Shown piece after piece: positions 42,366-51,843 of a stretch of DNA of 64,000 bases; position 1 is the stretch's first letter; every line of letters begins with the position of its first letter. This DNA is from Rhodovulum sulfidophilum DSM 1374. Lineage in GTDB: Bacteria > Pseudomonadota > Alphaproteobacteria > Rhodobacterales > Rhodobacteraceae. The notes below the pieces were generated by a model that did not search any database, had not been told where the DNA came from, and worked only from the letters and a program-made list of their open reading frames with translations. Location: NCBI RefSeq assembly GCF_001633165.1, contig NZ_CP015419.1:49164-113163 (forward strand), read 5' to 3'. The position numbers and the translations under genes are program-made.

Positions 42366-43991
42366 TCAGTCGAGCGCGTTCAGAACGGCATAGGCCGGGG
42401 TGGTGATGAAATCGGGCAGGTTTTCGGCCGTCGCCGCCTCCTGAAAGATACGCGCGGCCGAGGCGTAATGGCCGCGGTGGAACCCGCCCGGTCCCGTCCG
42501 GCCGAGGATCGCGGCGATCTCTTCCTGCACCAGCGCGTCGAGCCAGGTGGCATCCATCCGCCGCTCGGTGCCGTCCCGGGCCGCGACCCGGGCGCCGTGG
42601 CGGATCCACTGCCAGATCTGGGCACGGCTGATCTCGGCGGTGGCGGCATCCTCCATCAGGTTCATGATCGGCACCGCGCCGCGCCCCGACAGCCACTGCG
42701 CCAGATATTCGATGGCAACCGAGATATTGGTGCGGACCCCCTCCTCGGTGATCCTGCCCTCATGGGGGCGCAGCAGCATCTCGGGCAGAAGCCGGTATTC
42801 CTGGCGCGGCGTGCGGATCTGGTTCGGGCCGGGCATCTCGGCGTCGAAAACCGCCATCGCGACCGGCACCAGATCCGGGTGGGCGACCCAGGTGCCGTCA
42901 TGGCCCAGCCGCACCTCGCGCAGCTTGTCGGCCCGGACCCTGGCAAGGGCCGCCTCATTGGCCTCGGGGTCATTCCTGACCGGGATCTGCGCGGCCATGC
43001 CGCCCATCGCGTGAACGCCGCGGCGGTGGCAGACCTTGACCAGCCGCGCGGCATAGGCGGCAAGGAAGGCCTCGTCCATGATGACCTCTGCCCGGTCCGG
43101 CAGAACATAGTCGGCATGCGCGCGCAGCGTCTTGATATAGCTGAAGATATAATCCCAGCGGCCGCAGTTCAGCCCGGCGATGTGGTCGCGCAGCTCCCAG
43201 ATGATCTCGTCCATCTCGAAGGCCGCGGGCAGGGTCTCGATCAGCACCGTCGCCTTGATCGTGCCCCTGGGCAGACCGACCCTGTCCTGGGCGAATTCGA
43301 AGACCGAGTTCCAGAAGGCCGCCTCGCGGTGGCTCTCGATCTTGGGCAGGTAGTAGAACGGCCCGCGCCCGGTCGCGGCCAGCGCGCGCCCGCAATGAAA
43401 CAGCGTCAGCCCGAAATCGAACAGCGCCGCCGAGACCGGACGGCCGGCCAGCAGCACATTGGCCTCTTCCATATGCAGCCCGCGGGGGCGCGCGATCAGC
43501 AGCGCCGGGTTTTCGCCCACCCGGTAGGACTTGCCGGTCTTCGGATCGTCATGGATCAGCGTGCCGTCGCGATAGTCCAGCATGTTGGCATGGCCCGCGA
43601 CGATATTCGCGAAACTGGGCGCGGTCGCATCCTCGAAATCGGCCATGAAGACCCTGGCGCCGGAATTCAGCGCGTTGATCATCATCTTGCGATCGACGGG
43701 ACCGGTGATCTCGACCCGCCGGTCGGCCAGCGCCTCGGGCACCGGCGCGGCCTGCCAGACCCCCTGCCGGATCGCCTGGGTCTCCTCGAGGTAATCGGGC
43801 AGACGGCCGTTGTCATTGCGTTCCTGCCGGCGTTGGCGGGCGATCATCAGCGCATGCAGGTTCATCCCGAACCGGCGCTGCAACGCGGCGATGAACTCCA
43901 GCGCCTCGGCGGTCAGGACGCGCTCGGCCCCCGGCGCCTCGCGCAGGACAAGTGGCGTGGATGCTGTTGGAACATGGTGGTCGAGAGACAT
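42366..43991 (-). CDS. aceB: Malate synthase A
   Basis: A 541-residue enzyme condensing glyoxylate with acetyl-CoA. ALLIARPRGLHMEE carries the catalytic arginine, ARVFMADFEDATAPSF the Mg2+ glutamate/aspartate, and IMNLMEDAATAEISR the catalytic base region, which marks it as form A. The ATG at 43991 has AAAGGTG eight bases upstream; a GTG nine bases earlier is less likely. It is divergent from the ScfR regulator, which probably controls it. Confidence 0.93.
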   Translation of the reverse strand: MSLDHHVPTASTPLVLREAPGAERVLTAEALEFIAALQRRFGMNLHALMIARQRRQERNDNGRLPDYLEETQAIRQGVWQAAPVPEALADRRVEITGPVDRKMMINALNSGARVFMADFEDATAPSFANIVAGHANMLDYRDGTLIHDDPKTGKSYRVGENPALLIARPRGLHMEEANVLLAGRPVSAALFDFGLTLFHCGRALAATGRGPFYYLPKIESHREAAFWNSVFEFAQDRVGLPRGTIKATVLIETLPAAFEMDEIIWELRDHIAGLNCGRWDYIFSYIKTLRAHADYVLPDRAEVIMDEAFLAAYAARLVKVCHRRGVHAMGGMAAQIPVRNDPEANEAALARVRADKLREVRLGHDGTWVAHPDLVPVAMAVFDAEMPGPNQIRTPRQEYRLLPEMLLRPHEGRITEEGVRTNISVAIEYLAQWLSGRGAVPIMNLMEDAATAEISRAQIWQWIRHGARVAARDGTERRMDATWLDALVQEEIAAILGRTGPGGFHRGHYASAARIFQEAATAENLPDFITTPAYAVLNALD

Positions 43992-44036
43992 CGCGGGCAC
44001 CTTTCCCTGGCTGTATGCGGCCGTATCCGACCTCTG

Positions 44037-44056
44037 ATGTCACTCTAGTAATGTCA
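44037..44056. promoter_or_regulatory. ATGTCA direct repeat in the aceB-scfR promoter region
   Basis: ATGTCA occurs at 44037-44042 and 44051-44056 with a 14-base period in the 154-bp divergent promoter region. It could be the regulator's site, though it is not the TTTGCAAA type known from RamB and PccR. Weak evidence. Confidence 0.25.
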
Positions 44057-44145
44057 TGCCGCATGTGCATCATGGCGCGATAGGAATAAGGTCATGTTGT
44101 CGGTGTTGTCAGCGCGGTCGCGCGTGTCTTGTAAGGTTTGTCACA

Positions 44146-45594
44146 ATGGCGAAACGCGGGGAAAAGCTGGTCATCGGCCAGCGGCTGAAGGTGCTTCGGA
44201 AATCGCTGGGCCTGACCCAGGCGCAGATGGCGGCCGAGCTGGGGATCTCGCCCAGCTACATCACCCTGATCGAGACCGATCAGCGCCCGGCCTCGGCGCG
44301 GCTGCTGATGCGGCTGGCCGAGGTCTACGACCTGAACGTCTCGGAACTGGCGCCCGGGATCGATGCGCAACTGGCCTCGGATTTCGCGGCCGCGCTGAAG
44401 GACCCGGCGCTCGAAGCCCGCGGGGTCGGCCGGGCCGAAATCGAGGCGGTGCTGCAATCGGCGCCCGGGATCGCCGCCGCCCTGGTCCGGCTGCAGGCGA
44501 AATACACCCATGCGGCGATGCAGGCCCAGGCAGAGGACAACCCGCTGACCGACCGCAACAAGGTCGAGCTGCTGGGCCAGATCGCGCGGCCGGTCGAGAT
44601 CGTCCGCGACTGGTTCTACGAGACCCAGAACTATATCGACCGGGTCGACCGCGCCGCCGAGGCGGTGGCGGAAGAGATGGCGCTGCGCCGGACCGAGCCG
44701 CATCTGGCCCTGACCGAGCGGCTTGCCGATCACGGCATCCGGATCCGCATCCTCCCGGCCCCGGTGATGGGCGGCAGCCTGCGCCGCTTCGACCTGCACC
44801 GCCGGGAATTGCTGCTGTCCGAGCTTCTGGGCCAGTCGAGCCGCCGCTTCCAGATCGGGGTGCTGCTGGCGCGGCTGGAACAGCAGGAGCTGATCGATGC
44901 GGTGATCCGCTCGGCCGGGTTCGGCGACGGGTTCGGGGCCGGGGATGCCTGCCGCCTGGCCCGTGTCAGCCTCGCGAACTATTTCGCCGCGGCCCTGATG
45001 ATGCCCTATGGCCGCTTCCTGGCCGCCTGCGAATCCGAGCGCTATGATGTCGAGCTGCTGAGCCACCGTTTCGGCACCAGCTACGAGCAGACGGCGCACA
45101 GGATGTCGACCCTGCAGCGCCCCGAGGCGCGCGGCATCCCCTTCTTCTTCGTGCGGGTCGACCGGGCGGGCAATGTCTCCAAGCGCTTCAGCGCGGGCCG
45201 CTTCCCGTTCTCGCGCTTCGGCGGAACCTGTCCCCTGTGGAACATCCATGGTGCCTTCGAGGCCCCGGGCCGCGTCCATACCCAGGTGATCCGGATGCCC
45301 GAGGGGGCCAGCTATTTCTCGATCGCGCGCACCGTCACGCGGGCGGGCGGCACCCATTCGGCCCCGGCGCCGCAGCTGGCCATCGGGCTGGGCTGCGACA
45401 TCGCCTATGCGCCGCGGCTCGTCTATGCCGACCAGCTGGATCTCGGCCGGGTGAAGCCCGTCGATATCGGGCTGAACTGCTTTCTCTGCGAACGCCGCGA
45501 CTGCGCCTCGCGCGCCCAGGCCCCGATCAACCGCAAGCTTGCCGTCAACGAACTGGAACGCAGCCTTGCCGTCTATCGTTTCGAGGGCGAGTGA
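44146..45594 (+). CDS. ScfR-family transcriptional regulator (RamB-like)
   Basis: A 482-residue regulator. Residues 10-65 are an XRE helix-turn-helix (LGLTQAQMAAELGISPSYIT). An IrrE/DUF955 middle domain follows. The C-terminal acyl-CoA-sensing domain (DUF2083) has the cysteine cluster NCFLCERRDC. RamB and PccR of this family sense short-chain acyl-CoA and control acetate or propionate use. The ATG at 44146 has AAGG nine bases upstream. Its divergence from malate synthase and isocitrate lyase supports control of the glyoxylate shunt. Confidence 0.85.
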   Translation: MAKRGEKLVIGQRLKVLRKSLGLTQAQMAAELGISPSYITLIETDQRPASARLLMRLAEVYDLNVSELAPGIDAQLASDFAAALKDPALEARGVGRAEIEAVLQSAPGIAAALVRLQAKYTHAAMQAQAEDNPLTDRNKVELLGQIARPVEIVRDWFYETQNYIDRVDRAAEAVAEEMALRRTEPHLALTERLADHGIRIRILPAPVMGGSLRRFDLHRRELLLSELLGQSSRRFQIGVLLARLEQQELIDAVIRSAGFGDGFGAGDACRLARVSLANYFAAALMMPYGRFLAACESERYDVELLSHRFGTSYEQTAHRMSTLQRPEARGIPFFFVRVDRAGNVSKRFSAGRFPFSRFGGTCPLWNIHGAFEAPGRVHTQVIRMPEGASYFSIARTVTRAGGTHSAPAPQLAIGLGCDIAYAPRLVYADQLDLGRVKPVDIGLNCFLCERRDCASRAQAPINRKLAVNELERSLAVYRFEGE

Positions 45595-45642
45595 GACCTG
45601 TCCTGCATCGCGGAGGTGCCCCCGGGGGCGCAGGACGGGGCG

Positions 45643-46485
45643 TCAGGCGGTCGCGGCCCTGCGGGATGCGCTCCGGGTCAGGTGCAACCGGCGCAGGAAG
45701 GCCAGAACGAACAGGCCCGTCAGCACCAGGATGATCGTGGCCGCCGGCGCGCTGTCGAGGAAGAAACTGGCATAGGTGCCGCCCAGCATCGCCACGGCAC
45801 AGACCAGAACCGACACTGCCAGCATGCGCCCGAAGCTGCGCACGATCAGGAAGGCGATGGCCCCGGGCGAGATCAGCAGCCCGACCGCAAGCACCAGCCC
45901 GGTGGCCGAAAGCGTCGCGACGATGGTCAGGGACAGGATCGCCAGCAGGCCGTAATGCAGCAGCCCGACCGGCAGGCCCGAGGCCCTCGCCTGGGCCGGG
46001 TCGAAGGCGTAAAGCATCAGATCCTTCCATTTCACGACCAGAACCAGGCTGACGCAGACCGAAATCGCCCCCGCGGTCCACAGATCCGCGGGACCCACCC
46101 CCAGCATGTTGCCGAACAAGACGTGATCCAGATGCACATTGGTCCGGAGCGCGACGAACATCACGATCCCCAGACCGAACATGCCCGAGAACACCACGCC
46201 CATCACCGTGTCCTGCTTGATCCGGCTGTTCTCGGACAGGAACCCGGTGGCGACCGCGGTCAGCATCCCGGCCGCGAAGGCGCCCAGGATCAGCGGCAGC
46301 CCCGCGACATAGGCCAGCACGATGCCCGGCAGCACCGCGTGGCTGACCGCATCCCCCATCAGCGCCCAGCCCTTCAGCACCAGAAAGCAGGACAGAAGCG
46401 CCGTCGGCACCGAGACGATCAGGGCGATCGCGAAGGCGCTCTGCATGAAGCCGAACTGGAACGGCATCAGAAGCGTCTCGAGCAT
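45643..46485 (-). CDS. sitD: Mn/Fe ABC transporter permease SitD
   Basis: A 280-residue ABC-3 family permease with about eight helices: LLSCFLVLKGWALMGDAVSH, LPGIVLAYVAGLPL and FGNMLGVGPADL. Its ATG shares one base with the sitC stop. With sitC it forms the channel for divalent metal across the inner membrane. The order sitA-B-C-D is the Mn2+/Fe2+ uptake arrangement, whereas zinc systems usually have one permease. Confidence 0.9.
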   Translation of the reverse strand: MLETLLMPFQFGFMQSAFAIALIVSVPTALLSCFLVLKGWALMGDAVSHAVLPGIVLAYVAGLPLILGAFAAGMLTAVATGFLSENSRIKQDTVMGVVFSGMFGLGIVMFVALRTNVHLDHVLFGNMLGVGPADLWTAGAISVCVSLVLVVKWKDLMLYAFDPAQARASGLPVGLLHYGLLAILSLTIVATLSATGLVLAVGLLISPGAIAFLIVRSFGRMLAVSVLVCAVAMLGGTYASFFLDSAPAATIILVLTGLFVLAFLRRLHLTRSASRRAATA

Positions 46486-47345
46486 CACGCCGGCTCCTCT
46501 GTCAGGGCGGCGGCGGCCTTGCGGCGGGCGGCCAGCAGCCCGTGCTTGGGGGCCATCAGGAAGGTCGCCAGGAAGACAAGGGTCTGCAGCACCACGATCA
46601 CGCCGCCGGTGGCGCCGTCGAGGAAGTAGCTGATATAGGCGCCCGCGAAGCTGGTCGAAGCACCGATGGCGACCGAGGTCAGGATCAGCCGCGGGAAGCG
46701 GTCGCAAAGCAGATAGGCCGTCGCGCCCGGCGTCACCACCATGGCGATCACCAGGAACGCCCCGACCGTCTGCATCGCCGCCACCACGCTGGCCGAGAGC
46801 AGCACGAAGAACACCGCCTTCAGGAGCCCCGGGCGCAGGCCGATGGAGCGCGCGTGGCTTTCATCGAAGAAGGTGACCATGAGGTCCTTCCATTTCAGCA
46901 CCAGCACCGTCAGCGACACGATCCCGATGAGCGCCAGCTGCAGCGTGTCCCCGGGGGTGATCGCGAGGATGTTGCCCATGGTGATGGTCTGGATCGAGAC
47001 CGACATCGGGTTGACCGAGGCCATGAACAGCCCGAGCCCGAAGAAGGCGGTGAAGATGATGCCGATGACGACATCGGTCTTGAGCCCGGATCGGTCCGAC
47101 AGGAACAGCATCGCTCCCGCCGCCAGCCCGCCCGACAGGAAGGCGCCAAGCGCGAAGGGCAGCCCGAGGATGTAGGCCCCGGCCACCCCCGGCACCACGG
47201 AATGCGAGAGCGCATCGCCGATCAGCGACCATCCCTTCAGCATCAGGTAGCAGGACAGGAAGGCGCAGACGCCCCCGACCAGCGCCGAGACCCACATCGC
47301 GTTGGTCATGTAGCCATAGGCGAAAGGCTCCAGCAGCGCGCTCAC
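46485..47345 (-). CDS. sitC: Mn/Fe ABC transporter permease SitC (GTG start)
   Basis: A 286-residue ABC-3 permease, paralogous to Sit[41 protein letters not shown] and [13 protein letters not shown]. Translation starts at GTG 47345, overlapping the sitB stop (GTGA). A small C-terminal basic tail follows the last helix. It is co-transcribed with the other sit genes. Confidence 0.9.
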   Translation of the reverse strand: MSALLEPFAYGYMTNAMWVSALVGGVCAFLSCYLMLKGWSLIGDALSHSVVPGVAGAYILGLPFALGAFLSGGLAAGAMLFLSDRSGLKTDVVIGIIFTAFFGLGLFMASVNPMSVSIQTITMGNILAITPGDTLQLALIGIVSLTVLVLKWKDLMVTFFDESHARSIGLRPGLLKAVFFVLLSASVVAAMQTVGAFLVIAMVVTPGATAYLLCDRFPRLILTSVAIGASTSFAGAYISYFLDGATGGVIVVLQTLVFLATFLMAPKHGLLAARRKAAAALTEEPA

Positions 47346-48244
47346 TGGCTGCGCTCCGCCTTGCGGGTGCGCTCGCCATATTGCACCAGCGGGCGCTCGT
47401 CATCGGTGAAGATCGACACCTGCCGCATGTCGTCATCCTCGTGCAGATCGGGCCCGCCCAGGGTGAAATGGCGCAGAACGCCGCCGAAGGCCGCCTCGAG
47501 ATTCGGGCGGGTGAAGGTGGTCTCGGTCGGGCCATGGGCCAGCACCGTGCCCTTCACCAGAATCGTGCGGTCGCAGAATTCCGGCACCGAGCCCAGATTA
47601 TGGGTCGAGACCAGCATCACCCGGCCCTCCTGCTTCAGCGCGCGCAGAAGCGCGATGATCTGTTCCTCGGTCTTCACGTCGACGCCGGTGAAGGGCTCGT
47701 CGAGCAGGATCACCTGCCCGTCCTGGGCCAGCGCGCGGGCCAGGAAGACACGCTTTTTCTGGCCGCCCGACAGCTCGCCGATCTGGCGGTGGCGGAAATC
47801 GCGCATCCCCACCCGGCCGAGCGCGGCATCGACCGCCGCGCGGTCCGCCTTCGCGGGACGCCGCAGAAAGCCCATATGCCCGTAGCGGCCCATCATCACC
47901 ACATCCTCGACCAGAACCGGGAAGGACCAGTCGACCTCCTCGGATTGCGGCACGTAGGAGATGAGGTTGCGGCGCAGCGCCTCCTTCACGCCGAGGCCCA
48001 GCAGGCGGATATCGCCCTGCGCCACCGGCACGAAGCCCATGATCGCCTTGAACAGCGTGGATTTCCCGGCGCCATTGACCCCGACAAGGGCGGTGACGGT
48101 GCCGCGCGGGATCCGGAACGAGGCATTCCTCAGCGCGGTATGGCCGTTGCGGTAGGTGACCGTCACCCCGCGCGCCTCGATGCCGCTGCCCGGATCCGCG
48201 GCGTCGGGCCGCGCCGCCCCGGTCTTCTGCAGCTCATCCTTCAT
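47342..48244 (-). CDS. sitB: Mn/Fe ABC transporter ATPase SitB
   Basis: A 300-residue ATPase. Walker A is GVNGAGKST, signature [15 protein letters not shown] and Walker [13 protein letters not shown], followed by the H-loop STHNLG. The start at 48244 is preceded by GGAGGG. The C-terminal tail ([20 protein letters not shown]) is an acidic extension common to SitB. It powers metal uptake with SitC/SitD. Confidence 0.91.
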   Translation of the reverse strand: MKDELQKTGAARPDAADPGSGIEARGVTVTYRNGHTALRNASFRIPRGTVTALVGVNGAGKSTLFKAIMGFVPVAQGDIRLLGLGVKEALRRNLISYVPQSEEVDWSFPVLVEDVVMMGRYGHMGFLRRPAKADRAAVDAALGRVGMRDFRHRQIGELSGGQKKRVFLARALAQDGQVILLDEPFTGVDVKTEEQIIALLRALKQEGRVMLVSTHNLGSVPEFCDRTILVKGTVLAHGPTETTFTRPNLEAAFGGVLRHFTLGGPDLHEDDDMRQVSIFTDDERPLVQYGERTRKAERSQ

Positions 48245-48314
48245 GCTGTCCCTCCTGCCGGAAAGGCCCCACCGGATGTTGCGCACCGGAAGGGCCGTCT
48301 GCCCCACCGGGCGT

Positions 48315-49220
48315 CTAGTTCGTGGTCGCGCTCAGCCCGTCCGCCACGGTCTGCGACGTGACCCTCAGCAGGTCGAGATAACTCGGGACCGGCCCGCCCG
48401 GTTCCGAAAGGCTGTCGACATAGAGCACGCCGCCATAGCTGGCGCCGGTCTCGCGCGCGACCTGTTCGGCCGGGGCGGTGTTGACGGTGCTTTCGCAGAA
48501 GACCACCGGAACATGGTTCTGCCTCACCCCGTCGATCACCGCGCGCACCTGCTGCGGCGTCCCCATCTGATCGGCATTCATCGGCCAGAGATACAGCTCC
48601 TTCATCCCGAAATCGCGTGCCAGGTAGCTGAACGCGCCCTCGCAGGTGACCAGCCAGCGCTTCGCCTCGGGAATGGTCGCGATCTCGGCCTTCAGGGGCT
48701 CGAGCGTGGCGCGCAGCTCGTCCTTGTAGGCGCTGGCATTCCTGACATAGGTCGCGGCATTCCGGGGGTCGTGCTCGGCAAAGGCTTCGAGAATATTGTC
48801 GATATAGACAAGCGCATTGTCGAGCCCCATCCAGGCATGCGGGTTGGGTTTGCCCTGATAGGCGCCCTCGGCGATCGGGATCGGGTCGATGCCGTCGGTC
48901 AGCGTGACCGAAGGGACATCGCCGAGATGATCCAGGAACTGCTGGAACCAGAGCTCGAGGTTCAACCCGTTCGACAGGATCAGGTCGGCATCCTGCGCCC
49001 GGACGATGTCGCGCGGCGTCGGCTCGTAGCCGTGGATCTCGGCCCCCGGCTTGGTGATCGACACCACATCGGCCGCATCGCCCGCCACATGCCGGGCCAT
49101 GTCGGCCAGAACCGTGAAGGTCGTCACCACCTTCATCCGGTCCTCGTCCGCAAGCGCAGGGCCCGCCATCAGCCCGGCCGTGGCCGCCATCCCCATCATG
49201 CGTGTCATCTTCAAGCTCAT
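48315..49220 (-). CDS. sitA: Mn/Fe-binding periplasmic protein SitA
   Basis: A 301-residue metal-binding lipoprotein-like or periplasmic protein of the TroA cluster A-I. The signal peptide is [17 protein letters not shown]. Metal ligands are the His in [12 protein letters not shown], the His in NPHAWMGL, the Glu in [13 protein letters not shown] and the Asp in [11 protein letters not shown]. The histidine-rich loop of zinc-specific ZnuA is absent, which supports Mn/Fe. The start at 49220 has AAAGGATGG. It is the first gene of sitABCD. Confidence 0.9.
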   Translation of the reverse strand: MSLKMTRMMGMAATAGLMAGPALADEDRMKVVTTFTVLADMARHVAGDAADVVSITKPGAEIHGYEPTPRDIVRAQDADLILSNGLNLELWFQQFLDHLGDVPSVTLTDGIDPIPIAEGAYQGKPNPHAWMGLDNALVYIDNILEAFAEHDPRNAATYVRNASAYKDELRATLEPLKAEIATIPEAKRWLVTCEGAFSYLARDFGMKELYLWPMNADQMGTPQQVRAVIDGVRQNHVPVVFCESTVNTAPAEQVARETGASYGGVLYVDSLSEPGGPVPSYLDLLRVTSQTVADGLSATTN

Positions 49221-49308
49221 GGACCATCCTTTCCCTGTTCGAGCGATCGTCATGCATGGCCCCAGTTGCAAGCCAGTCGCAGATACAGATAGCAGATCCA
49301 CCCCTTAT

Positions 49309-49323
49309 TGCAACTCATTTGCA
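49309..49323. promoter_or_regulatory. Mur-box-like palindrome in the sitA promoter
   Basis: TGCAA and TTGCA (49309-49313 and 49319-49323) are a perfect inverted pair with a 5-nt centre. On the minus strand TTGCAA at 49313-49308 can serve as -35 with TATCTG 16 bases later as -10, so a bound repressor would block sitA. Mur of Rhizobiales and Rhodobacterales binds TGCAA-rich palindromes upstream of sitA. Confidence 0.55.
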
Positions 49324-49503
49324 GATAGAGACCTCGCGAGAGGGCTGAACCCCGCGGCGCGCCTCTCGGGCCGTCGGACAAGACAGGGCAGGCTGTCGTC
49401 AAGACGGATGACCTTGACAGGCGTTCGTGCTATGGGATCGCTTCAGCCCGACCGGCCCGCTCCGATGTCGGGCACGCGACATCACGGACGGAGCGGACGC
49501 CCC

Positions 49504-49929
49504 ATGACCAAAGCCAATCACGAGTCCCTGCTCGACATCTGTCGGCGGCACGGTCTGCGCATCACCGGGCAACGCCGGGTCATCCTCGAGGTGCTGGACG
49601 CGTCCGGGGATCATCCCGATGTCGAGGAACTGCACCGCCGGGTTGCCGCCATCGAGCCGGGGATCAACATCGCCACCGTCTACCGGACGATGAACAAGCT
49701 TGCCGAGAAGGGGCTGATCGAACGCCACATGTTCGAGGACGGACGCCTGCGCTACGAACCCGCGCCCGAACAGCATCACGACCATTTCATCAATCTCGAG
49801 ACCGGCGAGGTGGTCGAATTCAGGTCCGACGAGATCGAGCGGCTTCAGGAAGAGATCGCCCGCAAGCACGGCTTCGAGATCGTCAGCCACAAGCTGGAAC
49901 TCTATGTCAGGGCGCGCAAACCCCGCTGA
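49504..49929 (+). CDS. mur: Fur-family regulator, probably Mur (Mn-responsive)
   Basis: A 141-residue Fur-family protein: winged helix RITGQRRVILEVLDASGDHP and NIATVYRTMNKLAEKGLIER, then the metal-site segment QHHDHFINLETGEVVEF. There is no C-terminal Cys-x-x-Cys zinc pair (the end is LELYVRARKPR), as in Mur and alphaproteobacterial Fur. Position next to sitA with a palindromic site between supports Mur, which represses sitABCD when manganese is sufficient. It could alternatively be the genome's Fur. Confidence 0.8.
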   Translation: MTKANHESLLDICRRHGLRITGQRRVILEVLDASGDHPDVEELHRRVAAIEPGINIATVYRTMNKLAEKGLIERHMFEDGRLRYEPAPEQHHDHFINLETGEVVEFRSDEIERLQEEIARKHGFEIVSHKLELYVRARKPR

Positions 49930-49939
49930 CCGGGCGGTC

Positions 49940-49956
49940 GCAGGGGCCGACCCTGC
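49940..49956 (+). terminator. Probable terminator of mur
   Basis: GCAGGG and CCCTGC form a perfect 6-bp stem with a GCCGA loop, eleven bases after the mur stop. An AT-rich run (ACCTCATTATTATCATG) follows rather than a pure T-tract. Moderate support. Confidence 0.45.
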
Positions 49957-50041
49957 AGCTACCTCATTATTATCATGAAAACTTCTGACAGCGGGACGCA
50001 TTGACAGTCGCGCGCCGCTCTCGCATCTCTGGCGCCGTTCA

Positions 50042-50206
50042 GGTGCCGGATCGATGTCCGGTTAAAAGGGAATCCGGGAAGGCCCGTCGGCCGGATCCGG
50101 AACTGCCCCCGCAACTGTAGGCGGACAGCCTGCCCGACATGCCACTGGCCGATCGCGCCGGGAAGGCCGGGCAAGGCGCTCATCCGCGAGTCAGGAAACC
50201 TGCCTG
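50042..50206 (+). promoter_or_regulatory. Cobalamin riboswitch ahead of the short metE-like gene
   Basis: In order: GGTGCCGG, TTAAAAGGGAATCCGGGAA, AACTGCCCCCGCAACTGTAG, ATGCCACTGG, CCGGGAAGGC and GCGAGTCAGGAAACCTGCC. This is the complete conserved set including the B12 box. A TTGACA at 50001-50006 is a good -35 for its transcript. The metE-like ATG is 146 bases downstream. B12 is expected to switch the gene off, the standard control of B12-independent methionine synthesis. Confidence 0.95.
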
Positions 50207-50351
50207 AACCGATCACCTGTTCCGGCCGCGTGGGGCGTGTCGGGAGCGGCTTTCCGCAAGGGTGGCACCGCCGCTCCGCGACGCGCGTCGTGGGGTTTCG
50301 TTTCCAGTTCCGGCGCGCGCCGAGCGCGGGCCGTTCGAAAGGCATGTCACG

Positions 50352-51485
50352 ATGACGACCGAAGATACCTCCTCCTCCCTCCGCCCTGCGCTTCCCCGGG
50401 CAGATCATGTCGGCTCGCTGTTGCGTCCGCAGGCGATTGCCGGGGCCAGGATGCAGGGCCTGAAAGGCGCCGAGCTCCGCGCCGTCGAGGACCGCGAAAT
50501 CGCCGCCCTGGTCGCGATGCAGAAGGAGGCCGGGCTCCGGGTCTTCACCGATGGCGAGGCTCGCCGCCAGTTCTGGCATTACGATTTCATGGGGATGCTG
50601 ACCGGGCTGGACATGAAGCCCTCGACCCGCAGCCTGCCGTTCCAGACAAAGCACAAGACCCCGCCCATCGAGGCGCATCTGACCGGGCCGCTGAATTTCC
50701 CCGCCGATCACCCGATGCTGCGGCATTTCACCTATGTCAGGGATCTGGTGGCGCCGGGCGAGGGCATCGCCAAGATCTCGATCCCCGGCCCGTCGGCCTG
50801 CCATTACCGGATGGTTCCCGAGAATATCGAGCACAAGCCCTATCTGGATCAGGAGCTGATGTTCCATGACATCGCCGCGACCTACCGCAAGGCGGTGCAC
50901 GCCTTCTACAAGGCCGGTTGCCGCTATCTGCAGCTGGACGACATCTTCTTCGCCTATCTCGGCGACGAGAAACAGCGCGAGGAGCGCCGCGCCATGGGCC
51001 AGGATCCCGACGAGCTGGTACGCAAATATGCCTGGATGCTGGAAGAGGCGATCAAGGATCGCCCGGCCGACATGGTGATCGGGATGCATATGTGCCGCGG
51101 CAATTTCCGGTCGTCGCATGTGGCCGAAGGCGGCTATCACGGCGCGGCCGATGCGATCTTCAACACCACCTCGGTCGACATCTACCTGATGGAATACGAC
51201 ACCGAGCGCGCCGGGGGGCTGGAACCTCTGGCCAGTCTGCCGAAGGGCCGCAAGCGGGTCATGCCCGGCTTCATCACCACCAAGACCGGCAAGCTGGAAT
51301 CGCTGGACTGGATCAGGGCGAAATATGACGAGGCATCGAAATATGTCGATATCGACCAGCTCGGGGTCGCGCCCCAATGCGGGTTCGCCTCGACCGAGCA
51401 CGGCAACGAGATCACCGAGGACGACCAGAAGCGCAAGCTGGAACTGGTGGTGAAGACCGCAGAGGCGATCTGGGGCGAAAGCTGA
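50352..51485 (+). CDS. Short cobalamin-independent methionine synthase-like protein (MetE catalytic domain only)
   Basis: A 377-residue protein, half the length of MetE (about 750), with only the catalytic C-terminal barrel. The zinc-binding set is present: H246 and C248 in MHMCRGN, E281 in LMEYD and C343 in PQCGF. ADHVGSLLRP begins the domain. Such core-MetE proteins exist in many bacteria; some use methylated corrinoid protein or other donors instead of methyl-tetrahydrofolate. The riboswitch upstream implies a role when B12 is scarce, so a non-corrinoid donor or partner is likelier here. GAAAGG precedes the ATG at 50352. Confidence 0.85.
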   Translation: MTTEDTSSSLRPALPRADHVGSLLRPQAIAGARMQGLKGAELRAVEDREIAALVAMQKEAGLRVFTDGEARRQFWHYDFMGMLTGLDMKPSTRSLPFQTKHKTPPIEAHLTGPLNFPADHPMLRHFTYVRDLVAPGEGIAKISIPGPSACHYRMVPENIEHKPYLDQELMFHDIAATYRKAVHAFYKAGCRYLQLDDIFFAYLGDEKQREERRAMGQDPDELVRKYAWMLEEAIKDRPADMVIGMHMCRGNFRSSHVAEGGYHGAADAIFNTTSVDIYLMEYDTERAGGLEPLASLPKGRKRVMPGFITTKTGKLESLDWIRAKYDEASKYVDIDQLGVAPQCGFASTEHGNEITEDDQKRKLELVVKTAEAIWGES

Positions 51486-51843
51486 GGCAAGAGGCTGGCG
51501 GGGCGGCGCGTGAAGGCCCGTCCCGCCGCTCCCGGACCGGAGACAGGCCCCGTCTTGTCTCCTGCGGGCGCCCTTGCGCCGGGATCTTCCGGCAGGGTCC
51601 CGACCGGCCGGGGTGCGCCGCTCTCCGGCCGGGGCACCCACCCCCAAGGAAGACGCCGACAAGGCCTGGATCCGGAAAGCCGTCGCTCCGCCCGGCGCCT
51701 GGATCGCGAACAGGCCCGTCGCGACGAGAACATGCGCCGACGCCACCTTTCGCGACAGGTATCCGACCTCTTTCCCGGCCGGTTTCGTTCGGCGGCCGGG
51801 TCCGGGGCGCGGGGCCTGAGCCCATTCGCCCGGCGGTACGGCG
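51486..51843. other. Gene-free stretch, nothing recognised
   Basis: About 360 bases between the convergent metE-like and NnrR genes. No conserved frame. I see no classic terminator. Confidence 0.45.

Noticed and set aside
44037..44056. TTTGCAAA-type ScfR site in the aceB-scfR gap
   Set aside because: No such motif is present there; only a weak ATGTCA direct repeat was found, reported with low confidence.
48315..49220. ZnuA (zinc) identity for the metal-binding protein
   Set aside because: It lacks the His-rich loop and the locus has two permeases and a Mur-like regulator, as in sitABCD.
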